Source: Tannerella sp.
Lineage (GTDB): Bacteria; Bacteroidota; Bacteroidia; Bacteroidales; Tannerellaceae
NCBI GenBank assembly: GCA_031283785.1
Contig: JAITBC010000438.1
Coordinates: 1 to 7,360 of the forward strand
Direction: 5' to 3'
DNA length: 7,360 nucleotides
The stretch's first letter is position 1. Each line of letters starts with the position of its first letter. Below the pieces are notes generated by a model. The model did not search any database. It was not told the DNA's origin and saw only the letters and a list, made by a program, of their open reading frames with translations. Of the stretch, positions 1 through 6,411 are shown piece by piece. The position numbers were made by a program, and so were the translations under genes.

Positions 1-2040
1 TACGATTTTGGCGGGCAGGATTATTATCACGGGCTTTATCAGGCATTTTTTTCGGAAGGCGCAGTAAATGTGCTGTTCTGGGAACCTTCGACTAACGAAA
101 ACCGTGTCAGCGACGGCAATTTGACGCGCCATTTCAAATGGGATTACTGGCTGTATCAGTTCTATTATAAAAAGAAGAAACAGAGACCGGGCGGAAATCA
201 GCCGAAAGCATCCGATAACCACTCGGTACAGACCTCCGACGAACAGAGTAAAAAAAACAGCGACTCGATACTGTTAGTACAGACTCATGCCGATGCCGAT
301 AAATCGAAGCGAGCGAATTATACTGATATTGATATTGATGATAATTCTCCAAAATTTAATATTGTGGATATGTTTTATGTGTCACTGAAAAAAGTCGGTC
401 TGAACAACAGCAACGTGTATCAGTCGGCATTGCAGCATCTGAAAACAACCCTGCTTGATGAAATTGAAAAAAATAAAAAGACAGAACGCAAACAGAAATA
501 CTATCCGGAGTTTTTGGATTATATTTTAAAATCGGACAGCGCGGAATGTGTAACACTGCAGGAACTTTTGAAACATTACACAAGGAAAAAACAGAAAAAC
601 GAATCTGATGAAGATATGCTAAACATATTGGATGCGGAGTTAAAACAGATGCATCTGCAAGGGCTGGTACTGTATTATAACTATATGGAAAATCTGAAAG
701 ATGTGGTATGGCTCAATCCGGCAAAAACGGTAGAAGATATTTATAAAAACGCATTCCATTCCGATAATATAAAAGAGTATAATGGACGCATTTCAGAAAA
801 TGATTTTAACAGTAAAGTGATGCGGGACGCAAGAATCAGAGATTTATTAATCAACGAAAAGATTGTTTTTCATGACAGGACGAATGAAAAATATATTATT
901 CCGAATTATTTGCCCTTATCGGAAAATGACGATTCATACAGTATAATGAAGTTCGGTTTGCAAAAACCTGCTTTTGTGTTAAAGTTCAGGCATTTTATTC
1001 CTTTCGGTCTGATAAACCAGCTGATTTGTCTGTATGGCAACCATCCCGATATAAAGATAGCGTGGCGCGACCAGCTGATTTTCACGTTCTGTGACAGTTA
1101 CAAGGTATGGATACGGCTTCTTTTCTCAACATTGACTGTAGAGGTATATATCAGCGATGAACAGGAGAAAGAATCCGAAAAAGAATCTCGACTTAAGTTC
1201 GATGAGGTCAAAAGAGTGATTTTTTTGAATATAATCGACCTGTATTGGGGCGAAACAGTTATGTACGACGATGAGAGAAAACTATTCGCTCAGGATAAAG
1301 ATGAACACAGGGGAATGGATATGCCGTTTACCGAAGGCGTGAAGAGTTATTTGAAAAGAAAGGAGGATACCGTGATTAATTCGCCTGAAGACATGTATTT
1401 GTCAGTCGATAACAAAATTTTTGTGGAACATCAAAAGTTGGAAAAGATGCTGTTGTTCGGCGCTTCCATTGCCGGATACCCTCTGAATGAAAAGGGCGAA
1501 CTGAATTTTGCATCACCTGAAAATGTATCCGTTGGAAAATATAAAATATACAGTAATAATAAAAATTTAAGAGGTATGAAAAAAGTTTTTGTTTCCTATT
1601 CGCGAAAAGACATAAAAGAAAGGGATGAATTTATTGATAACACTATATCATTGCAGGACGAAGGTTTGATTGGCGAACCGTGGACGGATGAATGGATTGG
1701 ATTCGATAAAGAGTGGGACAAAGAAATACGGGAACAGATTAAGGCGTGCGATATTATGGTCTGCCTGATAAGCACTAATTTTATGCGTACGGACTACATC
1801 CGCAAAGTCGAGGTAAAAGAGGCGCTGAAAAATGAGATACTTGTTCCCATTATCATAAAACCCTGCGATTGGAAACACTGGAAGTTTAAAGAACGGCAAG
1901 TTGCGCTGAAGGGTAAATGTATCAGTCTTAACGAAAACGACCCATATCATATTAAAGAAAGTACCGATGTGGAACGCGCTCATAATTGGGTGCAAGTCAT
2001 CGAAGAAATGCGGAGAAAGATTTTTGATAAACAGGCGTAG
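1..2040 (+). CDS. Roc-COR-TIR (Roco family) protein, 5' truncated by window edge
   Basis: The frame is open from base 1, so the true start lies to the left and any start inside the window (such as GTG at 70) is artificial. Numbering from base 1, DFGGQD (residues 2-7) is the G3/switch II motif of a Roc GTPase, followed by the typical YWL (49-51), a G4-like THAD (95-98, histidine in place of the usual lysine) and a G5-like VSL (127-129). Residues about 140-500 fit COR: GLVLYYNYMENLKDVVWLNP at 221-240 is the winged-helix signature. The TIR domain runs from 526 to the end, with FVSYSRKD at 530-537, the WTDEWI and EWDKEI helices, STNF before Glu604 (candidate catalytic residue of TIR NADases) and VPIIIKPCDW at 615-624. 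Family knowledge: Roc-COR proteins are GTP-controlled dimers, and TIR domains signal or consume NAD. A role in immunity is inference. N-terminal leucine-rich repeats would be expected upstream but cannot be seen. The gene is AT-rich compared with the operon downstream, hinting at separate origin. Confidence 0.87.
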   Translation, partial: YDFGGQDYYHGLYQAFFSEGAVNVLFWEPSTNENRVSDGNLTRHFKWDYWLYQFYYKKKKQRPGGNQPKASDNHSVQTSDEQSKKNSDSILLVQTHADADKSKRANYTDIDIDDNSPKFNIVDMFYVSLKKVGLNNSNVYQSALQHLKTTLLDEIEKNKKTERKQKYYPEFLDYILKSDSAECVTLQELLKHYTRKKQKNESDEDMLNILDAELKQMHLQGLVLYYNYMENLKDVVWLNPAKTVEDIYKNAFHSDNIKEYNGRISENDFNSKVMRDARIRDLLINEKIVFHDRTNEKYIIPNYLPLSENDDSYSIMKFGLQKPAFVLKFRHFIPFGLINQLICLYGNHPDIKIAWRDQLIFTFCDSYKVWIRLLFSTLTVEVYISDEQEKESEKESRLKFDEVKRVIFLNIIDLYWGETVMYDDERKLFAQDKDEHRGMDMPFTEGVKSYLKRKEDTVINSPEDMYLSVDNKIFVEHQKLEKMLLFGASIAGYPLNEKGELNFASPENVSVGKYKIYSNNKNLRGMKKVFVSYSRKDIKERDEFIDNTISLQDEGLIGEPWTDEWIGFDKEWDKEIREQIKACDIMVCLISTNFMRTDYIRKVEVKEALKNEILVPIIIKPCDWKHWKFKERQVALKGKCISLNENDPYHIKESTDVERAHNWVQVIEEMRRKIFDKQA

Positions 2041-2103
2041 CGCCAATGCCCAGTTGTCATTGCAAATCATCCATATTTCCGGTAATGATGGTTGGAGTAA
2101 GTT

Positions 2104-2135
2104 TTCGTTCGGTACGAAGGGTTAAATCTTTTTTT
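2104..2135 (+). terminator. weak terminator candidate after the Roco-TIR gene
   Basis: A small hairpin has arms TTCGT (2104-2108) and ACGAA (2114-2118) around the loop TCGGT, extendable by two T-G pairs. A run of seven T residues lies at 2129-2135. The run begins ten bases after the stem, further than in a classical intrinsic terminator, so the call is weak. Position, 64 bases after the stop codon, is sensible. Confidence 0.25.
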
Positions 2136-2139
2136 CGCA

Positions 2140-2180
2140 AATATCGATATTCATAAATACTATGTCGATATTGTATACAA
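2140..2180. promoter_or_regulatory. putative operator region upstream of the fucose operon (GntR/FadR-type palindrome)
   Basis: TTGTATACAA at 2171-2180 is a perfect 10-bp palindrome that fits the TNGT-N-ACNA pattern bound by FadR-subfamily GntR regulators. Just upstream lies a perfect 12-bp palindrome, AATATCGATATT (2140-2151), and the octamer TCGATATT occurs twice (2144-2151 and 2165-2172), 21 bp apart, or two helical turns. Fucose operons in Bacteroides are known to be controlled by the repressor FucR, which I recall as a GntR-family protein. Assigning this site to FucR is inference, because no regulator gene is in the window. Confidence 0.45.
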
Positions 2181-2200
2181 ACGGATATTTTCCACATGCC

Positions 2201-2208
2201 TATCTTCG
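2201..2208 (+). promoter_or_regulatory. possible -7 box of the fucU promoter
   Basis: TATCTTCG matches seven of eight positions of the Bacteroidota -7 consensus TAnnTTTG (counting n as matched). It lies 24 bases before the fucU start codon, and the TTGTATACAA palindrome ends 20 bases upstream of it, where a repressor could overlap the -33 region. No good TTTG -33 element is seen, so the promoter call is tentative. Confidence 0.35.
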
Positions 2209-2232
2209 CGGTGAAAAAAAACGATAATAGCT

Positions 2233-2679
2233 ATGTTAAAAGGAATCCATCCCATCATATCGCCCGACCTGCTGAAAATTCTATCGGAAATGGGACACGG
2301 CGATGAAATTGTTTTCGGCGACGGGAATTTCCCCGCCGCCTCGCACGCACAACGATTAGTGCGCGCCGACGGACACGGTATTACGGCGCTGCTGGAGGCG
2401 GTGTTGCCGCTTTTCCCCCTCGACTACGCTGCGGATTATTCGGCAGTGTTGATGGCATACCGGGGTGAGAGGGAACCGTCCGTATGGAATTGCTACGCAG
2501 AAAAACTGAAATCTTATCCCGACGGAGACAAACCGTTCCTGACGCTTCCCAAACCGGAGTTTTACGAACGTGCAAAAAGAGCTTACTGCGTGGTGGCCAC
2601 CAGCGAACGCGAAGGTTTTGCGAACCTGATTATCCGTAAAGGAATTGTCAATTATCAATTGTCAATTGTCAATTCCTAA
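2233..2679 (+). CDS. fucU: L-fucose mutarotase (RbsD/FucU family), altered C-terminus
   Basis: FucU interconverts the alpha and beta anomers of L-fucose in the cytoplasm so that downstream enzymes receive the anomer they use. The protein follows the family from its first residue: MLKGIHPIISPDLLKIL, then MGHGDEI (20-26) with His22, the position of the family's catalytic histidine, Asp30, FPAASHA (33-39), RADGHG (44-49) and FYERAKRAY (110-118). The ATG at 2233 is supported by this alignment with E. coli FucU, which begins the same way and has about 140 residues. No Shine-Dalgarno sequence is visible. The last residues, after RKG, are not family-like: NYQLSIVNS is translated from a heptamer repeat, and the frame stops at TAA 2677-2679. 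The ancestral ending survives out of use just downstream (2681-2724). The active site residues are upstream of the change, so the enzyme is probably functional. It is the first gene of a four-gene operon. Confidence 0.92.
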   Translation: MLKGIHPIISPDLLKILSEMGHGDEIVFGDGNFPAASHAQRLVRADGHGITALLEAVLPLFPLDYAADYSAVLMAYRGEREPSVWNCYAEKLKSYPDGDKPFLTLPKPEFYERAKRAYCVVATSEREGFANLIIRKGIVNYQLSIVNS

Positions 2680-2708
2680 TGTTTTGTGAACCTTATTATC
2701 CGTAAAGG
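2615..2708 (+). repeat. 28-bp direct repeats (2615-2642 and 2681-2708) from duplication of the fucU 3' end
   Basis: The two 28-bp copies match at 26 of 28 positions (C/T at the seventh and G/T at the fourteenth). They begin 66 bp apart, which is exactly 22 codons, so both are in the fucU frame. The 38 bases between them hold the heptamer array and a TAA stop. This is the footprint of a tandem duplication or of an insertion that duplicated its target. Confidence 0.9.
2643..2674. repeat. AT-rich tandem heptamer repeat inside the fucU 3' end
   Basis: Four tandem heptamers (AATTGTC, AATTATC, AATTGTC, AATTGTC) are followed by a partial unit AATT. The array supplies the last codons of fucU. Because seven is not a multiple of three, the units are read in different frames and encode an irregular tail. 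It sits between two near-identical 28-bp copies of fucU sequence. Confidence 0.9.
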
Positions 2709-2724
2709 CGTCATCCGACTATGA
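2681..2724 (+). pseudogene. orphaned ancestral 3' end of fucU
   Basis: In the fucU frame these bases read FVNLIIRKGVIRL followed by TGA at 2722-2724. That closely resembles the family's usual ending (E. coli FucU ends LLKKGVTP) and repeats the FANLIIRKG of the live gene. It is cut off by the TAA at 2677-2679. Unless there is stop-codon readthrough, it is an untranslated relic 33 bases before the next start codon. Confidence 0.7.
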
Positions 2725-2757
2725 TTAATTTTAATCCATTAAATAAATTCGATTCTT

Positions 2758-3789
2758 ATGAAAGCGCTCGTATTGGAAGAATACAACAAACTGGTTTATA
2801 AAGATGTCGCCGACCCGCAAGCCGGCGAAGGCGAAGTTCTTATAAAAGTAAAAGCTTGCGGCATTTGCGGCAGTGATGTGCACGGCATGGACGGCAGTAC
2901 CGGTCGACGGCAGCCGCCTGTCATCATGGGACATGAGGCCTCCGGCGAGATCACGGCCGTCGGCAAAGGCGTTACCCTCTGGAAGGCGGGCGACCGCGTC
3001 ACTTTCGATTCGACGGCCTATCCCCTCGACGACTGGTATACGCTCAAGGGACGCTATAACCTCAGCGAAGGGCGGCAGGTGGTAGGCGTATCGCCCAAAG
3101 AATACAAACGTAACGGCGCATTTGCCGAATACCTGGCCATCCCGCAGCATATCCTGTACAGGATACCCGACAACGTCGGTTTTGAACAGGCCGCTATGGT
3201 CGAACCCGCCGCCGTAGCGACACACGCCGTGCGTCTCTCCGGTGTTAAGGCCGGCGATAGCGCCGTCGTACTCGGTAGCGGTATGATCGGAACTTTTATC
3301 GTCAGCCTGTTGAAAGCGTCGGGCGCCACGCCCGTGATCGCCGTAGACGTGGATGAAACGAAACTCCGGATGGCCGCCAGATACGGCGCCGACATAACTG
3401 TCCTTTCGGGGAATCAGCCGGTGGCCGAAACGATACGCGCTCATACCAAAGGACGCGGCGCCGACTTCGGTTTCGAGGCCATTGGCATTTCGGCGACGGT
3501 TAACGCGCTGATCGATTCGTTACGCAAAGGCGCTACAGCCGTACTCGTCGGTAACGTGACGCCCGTCATTGATTTTCCCCTGCAGAAGGTTGTTACCGGC
3601 GAGATCACCGTTCAGGGCAGTTGCGCCATCAACGGCGAGTATGAGATTGTGCTCGACATGATTGCCGGCGGCGCCCTGAAGGTGGACGACATGATTTCGG
3701 CCGTAGCCCCCTTGAGCGAAGGCGCCGAATGGTTTCGCAAACTGTATAACCGGGAAGGCAACCTGAACAAAGTGATTCTTGTTCCGTAG
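2758..3789 (+). CDS. zinc-dependent medium-chain dehydrogenase (sugar/polyol dehydrogenase type)
   Basis: This 343-residue protein is of normal length for the MDR superfamily (threonine, sorbitol and galactonate dehydrogenase relatives), cytoplasmic enzymes that oxidise a secondary alcohol with NAD(P). The N-terminal GroES-like domain has ACGICGSDVHG (33-43) with zinc ligand Cys37, GHE (58-60) with His59 and Glu60, and a likely further ligand at Glu149 (VEPAA). The Rossmann domain has GSGMIG (173-178), and Asp197 at the end of the second strand favours NAD over NADP. The lobe that usually carries four structural-zinc cysteines (about 84-112) is present in outline (GRYNL then VGVSP) but contains no cysteine, as in sorbitol dehydrogenases. 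The gene lies 78 bp after fucU and 81 bp before the next oxidoreductase. Context suggests L-fucose, L-galactose or a derived aldonate or ketose as substrate; the exact substrate cannot be read from sequence. Confidence 0.85.
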   Translation: MKALVLEEYNKLVYKDVADPQAGEGEVLIKVKACGICGSDVHGMDGSTGRRQPPVIMGHEASGEITAVGKGVTLWKAGDRVTFDSTAYPLDDWYTLKGRYNLSEGRQVVGVSPKEYKRNGAFAEYLAIPQHILYRIPDNVGFEQAAMVEPAAVATHAVRLSGVKAGDSAVVLGSGMIGTFIVSLLKASGATPVIAVDVDETKLRMAARYGADITVLSGNQPVAETIRAHTKGRGADFGFEAIGISATVNALIDSLRKGATAVLVGNVTPVIDFPLQKVVTGEITVQGSCAINGEYEIVLDMIAGGALKVDDMISAVAPLSEGAEWFRKLYNREGNLNKVILVP

Positions 3790-3870
3790 AACAGTTGGAA
3801 TAAACCGGGGAGGGGGATTCTAAAAATTAAGAAATATCAGAATAACTGTCAAATTAAATACTTGTAAAGA

Positions 3871-5025
3871 ATGAAACAAATAGCTATCATCGGATGTGGT
3901 AAAGTAGCGCATCTTCATGCTAAAGCCGTCGGCAATCTGCCCGGCGCCACCCTTGCCGCCGTGTGGAGCCGCACGCCGGATTCAGCCCGGAAATTCGCCG
4001 GAATATACGGTGCAAAACATTACAGTACGAACCCGTCCGCGGCGGACGCTGCGGATCACTGCCGCGACATCGAAATGATGATTCGCGAAAACGGCATTGA
4101 CCTCGCCATCGTATGCAACCCTCACCCGTTCCACCGGGACGTAACGGTCGCTGCCGCACGCGCCGGAGCAGATGTACTCGTCGAAAAACCGCTTGCGTCG
4201 ACACTCGAAGACTGTGACGTAATGATTGCTGCCTGTCGCGAGGCGGGCGTCCGGCTGGGCGTCATCAGCCAGCGACGCTGGTATGCCCCTGTACTGCGAA
4301 TCCGCAAGGCTATTGACGACGGGAAAATAGGTATGCCCGCGCTCGGCACCGTCAATATACTGGGCTGGCGCGACAAACCCTATTACGATGCCGACCCGTG
4401 GCGTGGTACGTGGGATATGGAGGGCGGCGGCGTGCTGGTTAATCAGGCGCCTCACCAACTGGACATCCTGCTGTGGTTCATGGGCGAAGTTGACGAGGTA
4501 TACGGCCTGTGGCGTAACCTGAATCATCCGTATATCGACGTGGATGATACGGCGCTGGCAATCGTCAAGTTCCGCAACGGCGGCATAGGAAACATCATTG
4601 TCAGCAATTCGCAAAAGCCGGGCATTTTCGGCAAAGTGCAGGTGCACGGGTCGAACGGTGCGTCCGTAGGCGTGCAAACCGACGGTGGCGCCATGTTCGT
4701 GGCCGGAATGTCGTCCGTGCTCGAACCGCCGGTGAACGACCTCTGGACCATTCCGGGCGAAGAAAGCCTGCTCGCCGGTTGGGTGCGCGAAGACAGCGAA
4801 CTGTTCGAACACATCGACCCGACAGTGTATTATATGGAACGGCAGATTGAAGACTTCCTGCTTGCGCCGGACGAAGGTCGCGAACCGTCAGTGACGGGCG
4901 AAACCGGCCGCCGTACGGTGGAACTCTTTACGGCTATCTACCGTTCGACGCGCGACAATGCGCCGGTGAAATTCCCCCTCTTGCCCGAATACAGTCCTGA
5001 TATGGACGGACGATTGAAATCTTAA
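3871..5025 (+). CDS. Gfo/Idh/MocA family sugar oxidoreductase
   Basis: The 384-residue protein has the two-domain layout of the Gfo/Idh/MocA family, cytoplasmic NAD(P)-dependent enzymes that oxidise or reduce sugars, inositols and nucleotide sugars. The N-terminal Rossmann fold starts at once with IAIIGCGKVAHLHA (4-17); the third glycine of GxGxxG is alanine. VEKPLA (104-109) is the family hallmark, with Lys106 the expected catalytic lysine. The C-terminal domain carries GGGVLVNQAPHQLD (185-198), with His195 as the usual catalytic histidine. The ATG is fixed by the Rossmann strand at residue 4. It sits 81 bp after the dehydrogenase gene and 45 bp before the permease gene, all on one strand. 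Two different sugar oxidoreductases side by side suggest successive oxidation and reduction steps on the imported sugar, or epimerisation through a keto intermediate; this is inference. Confidence 0.87.
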   Translation: MKQIAIIGCGKVAHLHAKAVGNLPGATLAAVWSRTPDSARKFAGIYGAKHYSTNPSAADAADHCRDIEMMIRENGIDLAIVCNPHPFHRDVTVAAARAGADVLVEKPLASTLEDCDVMIAACREAGVRLGVISQRRWYAPVLRIRKAIDDGKIGMPALGTVNILGWRDKPYYDADPWRGTWDMEGGGVLVNQAPHQLDILLWFMGEVDEVYGLWRNLNHPYIDVDDTALAIVKFRNGGIGNIIVSNSQKPGIFGKVQVHGSNGASVGVQTDGGAMFVAGMSSVLEPPVNDLWTIPGEESLLAGWVREDSELFEHIDPTVYYMERQIEDFLLAPDEGREPSVTGETGRRTVELFTAIYRSTRDNAPVKFPLLPEYSPDMDGRLKS

Positions 5026-5070
5026 AAATATGGAGATACAATTAAAAGAATAAAAAACACAAATGCGGTT

Positions 5071-6411
5071 ATGAATAATACCAAAGCCAAATTAATTTCC
5101 CCAGGGTACGCCTTCACTTTCATACTTGTCACCCTGCTGTTTTTCCTCTGGGCGCTGCCCAATGTCCTGAACGACGTCCTGATCAAACAGTTTCAAAAAT
5201 CGCTGGAGTTGACACGCTTCGAGGCGGGTCTTATCCAGACGGCTATCAAGCTGGGCTACTTCTGCCTCGCTATTCCGGCAGGACTTTTCATGCAACGCTA
5301 CGGCTACAAGTCGGGGATACTGACCGGCCTGGCGATCTTTGCCTGCGGATGTTTCCTGTTTTATCCGGCAGCCGGTTCGGGTATCTACCTCGTTTTCCTG
5401 AGCGGCATCTTCGTGATAGGGAGCGGTCTTTCATTCCTCGAACTGGGCGCTAACAGTTTCGTTACGACGCTCGGCGACCCTTCCACTTCGGCACGCCGCC
5501 TGAATCTTGCCCAGTCGTTCAATCCCATTGGAGGCATTACCGGCGTCACACTCGGCACGCTCTTTATTTTCTCCGGCAACGAACCCACCGCGGAGCAGAT
5601 CGCCCGGATGAAGGCGCAGATCACCGCCACGGGCAACGCCTATACCGATTTCCTTCAGACCGAAAACAGCCGTATATGGCCGACGTATATCATCATCGGC
5701 CTCATTGTCCTGATCGTGGCTTTCCTTATTTGGAAAACGAAATTTCCCGCGGTCGACGCTTCCGGCGACGCCAGACACAGGGGCAGCTTCCGCGCGCTTC
5801 TCAAATTCCCCCACTGGTACGGAGCTGTCATCTCGCAGTTCTTTTACCTCGGCGCACAGCTCGGTACGTGGAGTTACCTCATCACCTACGTACAGGAAAA
5901 CAGTCCGATGACGGAAAAACAAGCCGGTGGATTACTCATCGTCAACATGATCGTCTTCATGGTCGGGCGTTTCTTTTCCACCTTCCTGATGAAATGGATA
6001 CAGGCAACAAAACTGATGGGTATTTATGCGCTGATCAACATCGGTCTGATAGCAATCGTGATACTCGGCTCGGAATGGGCATCGTGGACGGGTATATACG
6101 GCATCTCCTGCTGGATCGGCATCTGCGCCATGATAGGGACGACGTTTTTCATGTCGCTGATGTACCCCACCAACTTCGCCTCCGGCATAAAAGGACTTGG
6201 CCCTCATGCCAAGTTGGGCGCCTCCATCCTTGTGATGAGTCTCATCGGCGGCGCGCTGCTAACGCCCCTCATCGGCCTGATCGCCGACGCCGTTTGGGCT
6301 AAAGCCGTCGCACCCGGCATGATCATACCTGCCATATCGTATGCCGTGATCAGTTGGTACGCCTTCTCCGGCTCGCGCGTGAGAGGAGTCCCTGCCGATT
6401 CCCGTTTATAA
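5071..6411 (+). CDS. fucP: L-fucose:H+ symporter-like permease (FHS family, MFS)
   Basis: This 446-residue inner-membrane protein resembles E. coli FucP along its length and has about twelve hydrophobic segments in two halves. Matching landmarks are FFLWALPNVLNDVLIKQF (24-41), where Asp35 aligns with the FucP proton/sugar residue Asp46; GLIQ (53-56) and YFCLAIPAGLFMQRYGYKSG (63-82); SFLELGANSFV (121-131), where Glu124 aligns with FucP Glu135; and RLNLAQSFNPIG (143-154). The second half has GAQLGTWSYLITYV and the late LMYPTNFASGIKGLG motif. The conserved acidic pair argues for proton-coupled sugar uptake. L-fucose is the best guess because fucU is in the same operon, but FHS relatives also carry L-galactose, D-arabinose, glucose or galactose. 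It is the last gene of the operon; its first transmembrane helix begins close to Met1, supporting the start. Confidence 0.88.
   Translation: MNNTKAKLISPGYAFTFILVTLLFFLWALPNVLNDVLIKQFQKSLELTRFEAGLIQTAIKLGYFCLAIPAGLFMQRYGYKSGILTGLAIFACGCFLFYPAAGSGIYLVFLSGIFVIGSGLSFLELGANSFVTTLGDPSTSARRLNLAQSFNPIGGITGVTLGTLFIFSGNEPTAEQIARMKAQITATGNAYTDFLQTENSRIWPTYIIIGLIVLIVAFLIWKTKFPAVDASGDARHRGSFRALLKFPHWYGAVISQFFYLGAQLGTWSYLITYVQENSPMTEKQAGGLLIVNMIVFMVGRFFSTFLMKWIQATKLMGIYALINIGLIAIVILGSEWASWTGIYGISCWIGICAMIGTTFFMSLMYPTNFASGIKGLGPHAKLGASILVMSLIGGALLTPLIGLIADAVWAKAVAPGMIIPAISYAVISWYAFSGSRVRGVPADSRL

Noticed and set aside
2615..2708. Insertion sequence with a 28-bp target-site duplication in fucU
   Set aside because: The insert is only 38 bp, has no terminal inverted repeats or transposase, and 28 bp is too long for a usual target duplication; tandem duplication with a repeat array explains it better.
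2731..3444. Long minus-strand frames opposite the dehydrogenase and the other operon genes
   Set aside because: They are antisense shadows of strongly supported genes, a usual effect of GC-rich codons, and show no family features.
3790..3849. Inverted hexamers ACAGTT and AACTGT between the dehydrogenase and Gfo/Idh/MocA genes
   Set aside because: The arms are only six bases and about 47 bases apart, which is expected by chance, and no T-run follows.
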